The notes under the pieces were generated by a model, which saw nothing but the letters and a program-made list of their open reading frames with translations, searched no databases and was not told the origin of the DNA. The translations under genes and the position numbers were made by a program. Shown piece by piece: positions 1 through 5,318 of a stretch of 9,817 nucleotides of DNA (position 1 is its first letter; each line of letters begins with the position of its first letter). The DNA is from Desulfovibrio sp. Dsv1 (lineage in GTDB: Bacteria; Desulfobacterota; Desulfovibrionia; Desulfovibrionales; Desulfovibrionaceae). The stretch is from assembly GCA_000403945.1 (NCBI GenBank), contig APFI01000279.1, positions 1-9,817 on the forward strand. Reading direction: 5' to 3'.

Positions 1-2
1 CC

Positions 3-341
3 CTAGGGCGATCCCACGGCCACGGCTTCGGCCTTGTGCGCCTGCCGCTGTGCGCTTGGGTCAACATCCTGGGCAGGCAATTCCCTGGCATCATCACGGC
101 GGCGGGCATCCTTCAAGCCCACGTCAGGATACATGCCAAGGGAAAGCCGCTTTTCTTTTCCGGCAAAACGATACTTGATACGCCACCACTTGCCCCCAGT
201 GGAGGCAACCTCGACATACAGGCCTTCGCCATCCGCCAGCTTGTAGCGTTTTTCCCCGGGCTTCGCCGCGCGTATGGCGGCATCAGTCAATATCGAAGGG
301 CATGGGGGTAACTCCCGGTAGAGGATAATTGTTGTCCCCAT
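3..341 (-). pseudogene. P4-type tyrosine integrase, N-terminal fragment, probably inactivated
   Basis: The translated frame carries the N-terminal arm-DNA-binding domain (DUF4102 type) of P4-like tyrosine recombinases. Signs are LTDAAIRAAKPGEKRYKLAD, a GLYVEV strand, KWWRIKYRF, a LGMYPDVGLKDAR segment and DPSAQR, spanning about residues 18-100 of 112. Family members have about 400 residues with a C-terminal catalytic R-H-R-Y domain. Here a TAG at 3-5 ends the frame before any of that, so nothing catalytic is encoded. The start is also odd. The ATG at 341 and the TTG at 290 lack a ribosome site, whereas an ATG at 303 has GGGAG 8 nt upstream but is one base out of frame with the domain. Removing one T at 296-297 would give MPSILTDAAIRAAK, a typical family start. 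I therefore read it as a decayed gene, although two sequencing errors could mimic this. It lies 111 bp beyond the 3' end of tRNA-Val in the same orientation, the usual place for an island integrase. Confidence 0.75.
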
Positions 342-452
342 TTTTCGTGGTTGTCAACGTACCCAAGTGAACATAGACAAACCCTGAAAACGGAAAAAGT
401 CCGCTTGTCACAAGGATTTTCGGGCTTCTTCGACTATCGTTGAAAAATTAGT

Positions 453-475
453 TGGTGGGCAGTACAGGACTTGAA
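453..475 (-). other. Candidate island attachment site in the tRNA-Val 3' end
   Basis: P4-family integrases usually recombine within the 3' part of a tRNA gene and leave that segment intact next to the integrase gene. The arrangement here (tRNA 3' end, 111 bp, integrase start) fits that rule. No second copy of the tRNA 3' end is visible in this window, so the core limits are a guess and the partner site would lie beyond coordinate 1. Confidence 0.3.
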
Positions 476-528
476 CCTGTGGCCCCCGCCTTGTAAGGGC
501 GGTGCTCCACCAGCTGAGCTAACTGCCC
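453..528 (-). tRNA. tRNA-Val, anticodon UAC, with encoded CCA
   Basis: The minus strand folds as a complete 76-nt cloverleaf. The acceptor arms are GGGCAGT and ACTGCCC and the D-arm is GCTC/GAGC. The anticodon stem is CCGCC/GGCGG with loop CTTACAA, giving anticodon TAC (valine, GUA codons). The T-arm is ACAGG/CCTGT with loop TTCAAGT. The discriminator A is at 456 and CCA is encoded at 455-453. A promoter with a consensus -35 lies just upstream. The gene follows the stop codon of the dikinase-like gene A by 43 nt, with no hairpin terminator between them, so operon read-through into the tRNA is possible. A T-run at 447-443 follows the 3' end without a convincing stem. Confidence 0.97.
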
Positions 529-546
529 GCAGATCGCAACGACCTA

Positions 547-575
547 TAGATATGGCAGGGGACGGCCACTGTCAA
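547..575 (-). promoter_or_regulatory. Promoter of tRNA-Val
   Basis: A perfect -35 hexamer TTGACA (575-570) is followed after 17 bp by TATCTA (552-547), a weak -10. This predicts a start near 540, about 12 nt before the mature tRNA 5' end. The TGA stop codon of the upstream coding sequence (574-572) lies inside the -35 box. Confidence 0.6.
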
Positions 576-3157
576 TGCGAAGGATCCGCGCCGTATTTCA
601 GCGGCTTTCCGGCCAGCGCGTCCATGTCCCCGGCCAGTTTTTTTCCGAGGGCTTCAGCCTTGGCGCTCTCCCGCATAATCATGTCCACTTGGCGGCTGTG
701 GATCAGCAGATAGCCCAGCAGGCGGGTTTTCCGCAGCGTTTCCGCGGCGTCGAAGCCCTCGGCCACGGCAAAAAGCGAATCGTCCTTGACATCTGCGCGA
801 AAGCCGTGCCCTTCCAGCAGACCGGCCAGCATCCGGGCGCGCAGGTGGCGGCGCTCTCGGTCGGCCGCGCCGCCCTTGAACTGGAGGTTCACGAAGTTTT
901 CATGGCTGTCCTCTCCGGCCAAGCATTCCACCGTGCAGAAATGATAGCCGTAGCGTGCCTGGAGAATCATATAGCGGTCGCCGATGATGAAGAAGTTGCG
1001 CTCTGCCATGGTGGCGGGCGCGGTGCTTTCCAGTTCCGGATTCATGGCGCTTTCGAAAACCACGCTCATAAAACCTGCGACTCCGCTGCTGGGCGGCCCG
1101 ACCCAGGGGACGGCCACCATGCCCTCCCAGAGTGCCAGCATGGGCGCGCTGGCGATCTCGGACAGATCCACCACCGGGCCGCCAACAGTCCGGGTGAAGC
1201 CGCCGCCCATGTCCACAACCCAATACTGCAGTTTGACGCCCGCCTTGAGCTGTTTGCCCATGCGCCGTCCAGCATCCGCATCGCCGTCAAACATCAGTCG
1301 CACCGCTTTCTCATGGCAGAAACGGGTGATGTCGTGCAGGCTCCGGCAATGTTGTGGCGCGAATTCCGGTGCATCCGGATCCAGCAGATGCAAAGGGGTC
1401 ATAAGCTGCGCCAAGGCCTCCAAACGCAGATGCACGGGGCTGCCGGCCATAAGATTGGGCGGCGTGGCCATGGGCAGGATCAACTGGGTCTGCCGTCCAG
1501 CCAGAATCACGTTGCGGTTCGCATCCAGCGTTATGTCACCAGCGTTCTCCAGCAGGCGGCAGGCGTCCGGCAGACTGAAAACGGCGGGCAGACGATATTC
1601 CCGCGCCACAGAGGCCAGATGCCCGGCCATGCCGCCGGTTTCGCTAACCAGGCCCGAGGCACGCGCCAACAGAGTAGCCCAGCGGGGGTAGGCCCGCTCC
1701 ACCACCAGCACGCCGCCTTCGGGAAAGGAGAGCAAGTCCGCTTCCTTGCGGGCCACAAAGGCCGGCCCCATGCCCACGCCGGGGCTCACCGGCACGCCGC
1801 CGCCCGCCAGAACGGTCAGGCCCGGCGGCAGTTCCGGCGCCTGTGCGTCCTCCCCCTTATTGGGGCCGCCATCGGCCTCGCGCAACGGTCGGCTCTGCAA
1901 GATCATGATGCGCCCGTCCCCGGCTTCCAGTGCCCATTCCACATCCTGAGGCTCGTTGTAATATTCTTCCAGCGCCAAGGCCACGCGGGCCAGTTCGGCG
2001 GCCTGGATGGCGGTGAGGCTGGGCGCGGCCGCCGCGTCGGCCGGATGCTTTTCCAGCAAACGCGGCGGATTTTCGCGGCTAAACACAAAAACGTCGGGCG
2101 TGACAGTCCCGTCCACCACAGCCTGAGGCAGGCCATGCACGGCATTGAGCACCACCCGCTCCTGTCCCCTGGAAACGGCCACGGGATCGCGGCTGTAGGC
2201 CACGCCGCCCGCTCCAGCCCGGACCATGGCCAGTACGCCCACGGACATGGGAGCCGCGTCGTCCGGAATGCCGCGCTGATAGCGGTAGCTCATGGCCGTG
2301 ACCGCGTATTTGCTGGCCACGATTTCCTTCCAGACTTCGCAGGTTTCTTCGGGCGGCACATTAAGTTCTGAGCGATATTGCCCGGCAAAGGTCACGCCCA
2401 GAGCGTCCTCGCCCACGGCGCTGCTGCGCAGGGCCAAGAGCAGATCGTCACTGGCGCGCTCCTTCATGGCCGCCACGGCTTCAATGATGGCCGTCTCCAA
2501 GTCCGGCGGCAGCGGCGCGGCCAGCACACATTGCTGCAAGGCGGCGGACAGGCTGAACACCTCATCCAGGCTGCACATGTCCGTGGCCTGGATGCGACGC
2601 TCCAGCTCGCTTCGCAGCCCGTTATATTCCATGAAGCGGTAGTAGGCGGCCACCGTCACAGCGAAACCGTCGGGCACGTCCAAACCCACATTGGCAGCCA
2701 GTTCGCCCAGATTGGCCATCTTGCCGCCCACTTGGGGCAGGTCGGCCAGGCGCACGTCGGCCAGAGGCAGGATCAGCGGCCCCCGCTCCAGATGCTCCGG
2801 CAGGGCCAGCAGACGCTCCATGTCCCCCCTGATGCGGTCAAAGGCATCCTGCAACGAGGCATAGCCGTTGTCAGACAGGGAGTTCAGCTCACGCACCATC
2901 TGAAAGACGGCGGTCACCGTGTGGGTACTTGCGGCGCGCACATAGTCCATGCCGAAGGGTTTGCCGCCTGCAAGGCGTTCCTCCACATCGCTCATGGCTT
3001 CCAGGGCGATTTTGTTGGCCGAAAGCAGTCGTCGGAAACGCGCGCAACGCTCCCGCAGGCGGACTTTGAACTCCTCCTCGCGGGCCAGTTCGGCGGGATC
3101 CGGCGCGGGCGGATCCCAGCGGCCCAGCCAGCGGCGCAAGCGCTTCAGCACAGCCAT
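572..3157 (-). CDS. PEP-synthase-like ATP-grasp/phosphohistidine protein with unknown C-terminal domain (paralogue A)
   Basis: This 861-residue soluble protein is related to the first two domains of PEP synthase and pyruvate phosphate dikinase. Residues 30-120 are predominantly helical. Residues about 126-425 form the ATP-grasp nucleotide-binding domain, with GGKMANL (144-150), RSSAVGED (244-251), TFAGQY (256-261), AYSRDP (320-325), DVEW (405-408) and LQSRPL (420-425). The swivelling domain has TGGMAGHLA with His513 as the expected phosphoacceptor. Family enzymes use ATP to phosphorylate this His, then pass the phosphate to pyruvate bound in a C-terminal TIM barrel. That barrel is not recognisable here. 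Residues about 565-861 form another domain with CHEKAV (614-619), YWVVDMGGGF, PMLALW and YGYHF, which is shared with paralogue B. The acceptor is therefore unknown. The ATG sits 1 nt after the receiver gene's stop with no clear ribosome site, suggesting translational coupling. An ordinary PEP synthase is unlikely. The domain assignment is strong, the function is not. Confidence 0.88.
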   Translation of the reverse strand: MAVLKRLRRWLGRWDPPAPDPAELAREEEFKVRLRERCARFRRLLSANKIALEAMSDVEERLAGGKPFGMDYVRAASTHTVTAVFQMVRELNSLSDNGYASLQDAFDRIRGDMERLLALPEHLERGPLILPLADVRLADLPQVGGKMANLGELAANVGLDVPDGFAVTVAAYYRFMEYNGLRSELERRIQATDMCSLDEVFSLSAALQQCVLAAPLPPDLETAIIEAVAAMKERASDDLLLALRSSAVGEDALGVTFAGQYRSELNVPPEETCEVWKEIVASKYAVTAMSYRYQRGIPDDAAPMSVGVLAMVRAGAGGVAYSRDPVAVSRGQERVVLNAVHGLPQAVVDGTVTPDVFVFSRENPPRLLEKHPADAAAAPSLTAIQAAELARVALALEEYYNEPQDVEWALEAGDGRIMILQSRPLREADGGPNKGEDAQAPELPPGLTVLAGGGVPVSPGVGMGPAFVARKEADLLSFPEGGVLVVERAYPRWATLLARASGLVSETGGMAGHLASVAREYRLPAVFSLPDACRLLENAGDITLDANRNVILAGRQTQLILPMATPPNLMAGSPVHLRLEALAQLMTPLHLLDPDAPEFAPQHCRSLHDITRFCHEKAVRLMFDGDADAGRRMGKQLKAGVKLQYWVVDMGGGFTRTVGGPVVDLSEIASAPMLALWEGMVAVPWVGPPSSGVAGFMSVVFESAMNPELESTAPATMAERNFFIIGDRYMILQARYGYHFCTVECLAGEDSHENFVNLQFKGGAADRERRHLRARMLAGLLEGHGFRADVKDDSLFAVAEGFDAAETLRKTRLLGYLLIHSRQVDMIMRESAKAEALGKKLAGDMDALAGKPLKYGADPSH

Positions 3158-3158
3158 A

Positions 3159-3539
3159 TCAGACAGCGGAACGGGCCGCTTCCTCCATCTTGATGATCAG
3201 TTCGCTGATGGACACGGGCTTGAGCATGTAGTCGTAAGCCCCCAGATCCATGCCCTGCACGGCCACGCCCATGCAGGCGTGCCCGGTGAGCAGGATCACC
3301 GGCAGAGCGGGGGCCTTGGCCTTCATGCGGCGCAGGGTTTCCAGACCGTCCATGCCGGGCATGCGCACATCCATGACCACGACCTTGAACATCTCCCCGC
3401 CGTTCGCTAGGGTCGCGTCCAGCAGATCCAGAGCGCTCTGCCCGTCCGGGGTGGTGCTGACTTCCATGCCGCGCCGGGAGAGACGTTTTTCCATCAATTG
3501 CAGGAACTCCACTTCATCGTCCACGAACAACACACGCAT
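3159..3539 (-). CDS. Stand-alone CheY-like response regulator receiver
   Basis: The 126 residues make one receiver domain and nothing else. The acidic pair is D7-D8 in VDDE, the phosphoacceptor is D57 in VVVMDVRMPGMDG, the switch Thr is T85 in LLTGH, and the conserved Lys is K107 in MLKP. All key residues are present, so it should be phosphorylated, presumably by the kinase encoded immediately upstream. With no DNA-binding or enzymatic output domain it must act by binding a partner or by serving as a phosphorelay intermediate. The start ATG is preceded by AGGAG with 5-nt spacing. It lies 63 nt after the kinase gene and 1 nt before dikinase-like gene A, which makes the A protein (or B) a natural candidate target. 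That partnership is an inference. Confidence 0.93.
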   Translation of the reverse strand: MRVLFVDDEVEFLQLMEKRLSRRGMEVSTTPDGQSALDLLDATLANGGEMFKVVVMDVRMPGMDGLETLRRMKAKAPALPVILLTGHACMGVAVQGMDLGAYDYMLKPVSISELIIKMEEAARSAV

Positions 3540-3602
3540 AGACGCTCCTAGCTCAAAAGGTTGCTGCGACTTCCAGTCATGCCGCCCGCAAGAGGCGCGG
3601 GG

Positions 3603-5318
3603 TTATTCCTCGATCTCCTCTTCCTGCGGGCCTTGCATGGGCTCGAGCGGCAGGGTGATGCAAAACGTGGTACCCTGGCCCACTTGGCTTTGCACCTCAA
3701 TCCGGCCGCCCAGTTTTTCCAGAATGGTAAAGCAGATGGCCAGGCCCAGCCCCGTGCCCTCGCCCACCTTCTTGGTGGTGAAAAAAGGATCGAAAATGCG
3801 CTTTAGGGTTTCCTCGTCCATGCCCGGGCCGCTGTCCGCAAAGAAAATCCGCGCGCCCTGCTCGCAGGCTTCGGTGCGGATGCGCAGACTGCCGTCCCTG
3901 CCGATGGCGTCGATGGCATTGTCGATGATGTTGATAAGAACCTGCTCCAGCTGGGCCGGGTCCGACAGGATCACGGGCAGGTGCGGATCAAACTCCCTAG
4001 TGATGACAATATTGCGGTTGGCGGCCTCGGTCTTGAGCATTTCCACGGCCTGATCCGCTAGGGAATTGAGCAGGATTTCCGTCCGGCCGGGATTCATGCG
4101 ACGGCCGAAGCCCAGCATGCGCTGGGTGATGCCCTTGGCACGCTTGACGTGCTGCTCGATTTTGTCCGTACTGTCTAGGATTTCCTGGTAATTCCGCATG
4201 TTCTCCGGCTTTTCGTCTTCCAGCAGGTCGCGGATCCAGCCCGCGTTTTCCTGGATCAGCATCAGCGGATTGTTGACCTCATGGGCCACGCCGGCGGCCA
4301 TCTTGCCCAGGGCCGCCATCTTGCTGGATTGCAGCATGCGGGCGTCGATATGGGCCTGCCTCTGGTCCGAGGCGGCCAGGGAGGCCATCAGACGCCTGGT
4401 ACAGAGCACCGCGCCCACGCTGACCAGCGCGCTGCCCAACAGCACGAAAAGCAGAATCAGCACCTGGAGCTGGCGCAGGGGCTGCAGACTCTCGCCCACG
4501 TCGTCCACCACCACCAGTACCCAAGGCATGGAGTCCAACCGCATCATGGCCGCCAGCAGGTTCCGGCCGCTCTCCTTGTCGGCGGGCACGTCCAAGGGCA
4601 TGGTCAGCATGCCGTTGCGGGCGGAGCTGAGCGGGGGAATCTTGAACTTGCCCATGATCTTGCCGTGATAGAGCGAGTCGGTCTGGAGCACACCCTGTTC
4701 GTTGACCAGAAAGGCGTCGCTGTGCTGGCCGGAATAGAACCGGCGCAGGAGTGCGTCGATGGCTTCCATGTCAATGGTGGCGCGCATGATGTAGCTACGC
4801 CCGCCCTCGTGCCGCAGTGCCGCGATGATAAAGTGTGGCACATGCCGATAGCCCATGAACACGTCGCTGACATAAACGCCCTTGCGCAGCACTTCATGGA
4901 ACCAAGGGGTGTAGGCGTAATTGGCGTCGTGCAGGTCATATGGCCCCACATAGGCCACATGTCGGCCATCCATGCCGATGATGCCGAGATCCACAAAGGA
5001 GCGGCTGTTGTTCTGCATCACGCTGAAAATTTCGCTCAGCCGGGCGGGATCGCTCAGTTCCGCATAGGGATGGGTAAAGGCCAAGGTTTTGATCTGGGCC
5101 ACGCGCTCCACAATGAAGGTATCCAGGGCGCGGTGCTTGCTGCTGGTCACGGCTTCCAGGCCCGCGCTGATCTTTTCGTTATAGATGGTGTTGATGCGGT
5201 CCAGGCAGAACAGGCCCAGAGCCGCCAGCGGCGTGAGCGCCAGCAGCAGCAGGGTCAGCAGCAGACGGCGGTGGATGGTTTTGTAGCCCCGGTATGGGGC
5301 GGGCGACGTCAACGGCAT
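3603..5318 (-). CDS. Membrane sensor histidine kinase with Cache-like extracytoplasmic domain
   Basis: The start at 5318 is chosen because AGGAGG lies 7 nt upstream; it gives 571 residues. The longer open frame upstream of it is Arg/Gly/Pro-rich shadow of gene B. A first membrane segment (about 18-38) precedes a periplasmic region (about 40-282) resembling a double Cache ligand sensor, with YTPWFHEVLRKGVYVSDVF and FLVNEQG motifs. A second membrane segment lies at about 284-306. There is no obvious HAMP domain. The kinase core has the H-box AHEVNNPL (His346), N-box DNAID (Asn467), G1 DSGPGM (495-500), F-box FDPFFTTK (509-516) and G2 GTGLGL (521-526), so it should be an active autokinase of the HEVNNPL group. 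The tail ends in an acidic EEEIEE. The gene overlaps the end of gene B by 10 nt and precedes the receiver gene, its likely partner. Cache domains often bind small carboxylates or amino acids, but the ligand is not readable here. Confidence 0.93.
   Translation of the reverse strand: MPLTSPAPYRGYKTIHRRLLLTLLLLALTPLAALGLFCLDRINTIYNEKISAGLEAVTSSKHRALDTFIVERVAQIKTLAFTHPYAELSDPARLSEIFSVMQNNSRSFVDLGIIGMDGRHVAYVGPYDLHDANYAYTPWFHEVLRKGVYVSDVFMGYRHVPHFIIAALRHEGGRSYIMRATIDMEAIDALLRRFYSGQHSDAFLVNEQGVLQTDSLYHGKIMGKFKIPPLSSARNGMLTMPLDVPADKESGRNLLAAMMRLDSMPWVLVVVDDVGESLQPLRQLQVLILLFVLLGSALVSVGAVLCTRRLMASLAASDQRQAHIDARMLQSSKMAALGKMAAGVAHEVNNPLMLIQENAGWIRDLLEDEKPENMRNYQEILDSTDKIEQHVKRAKGITQRMLGFGRRMNPGRTEILLNSLADQAVEMLKTEAANRNIVITREFDPHLPVILSDPAQLEQVLINIIDNAIDAIGRDGSLRIRTEACEQGARIFFADSGPGMDEETLKRIFDPFFTTKKVGEGTGLGLAICFTILEKLGGRIEVQSQVGQGTTFCITLPLEPMQGPQEEEIEE

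Noticed and set aside
391..403. Small hairpin CGGA/TCCG followed by TTTT on the minus strand, as a terminator for tRNA-Val
   Set aside because: The stem has only four base pairs and sits 50 nt beyond the tRNA. It is too weak to call.
575..2371. Long plus-strand open frame opposite gene A
   Set aside because: It is rich in His, Gln, Gly and Arg with no recognisable domain. It is the antisense shadow of a GC-rich minus-strand gene with clear conserved motifs.
572..3157. Calling gene A ppsA (true PEP synthase) or ppdK
   Set aside because: The C-terminal PEP/pyruvate-binding barrel is not recognisable, so the reaction cannot be assumed.
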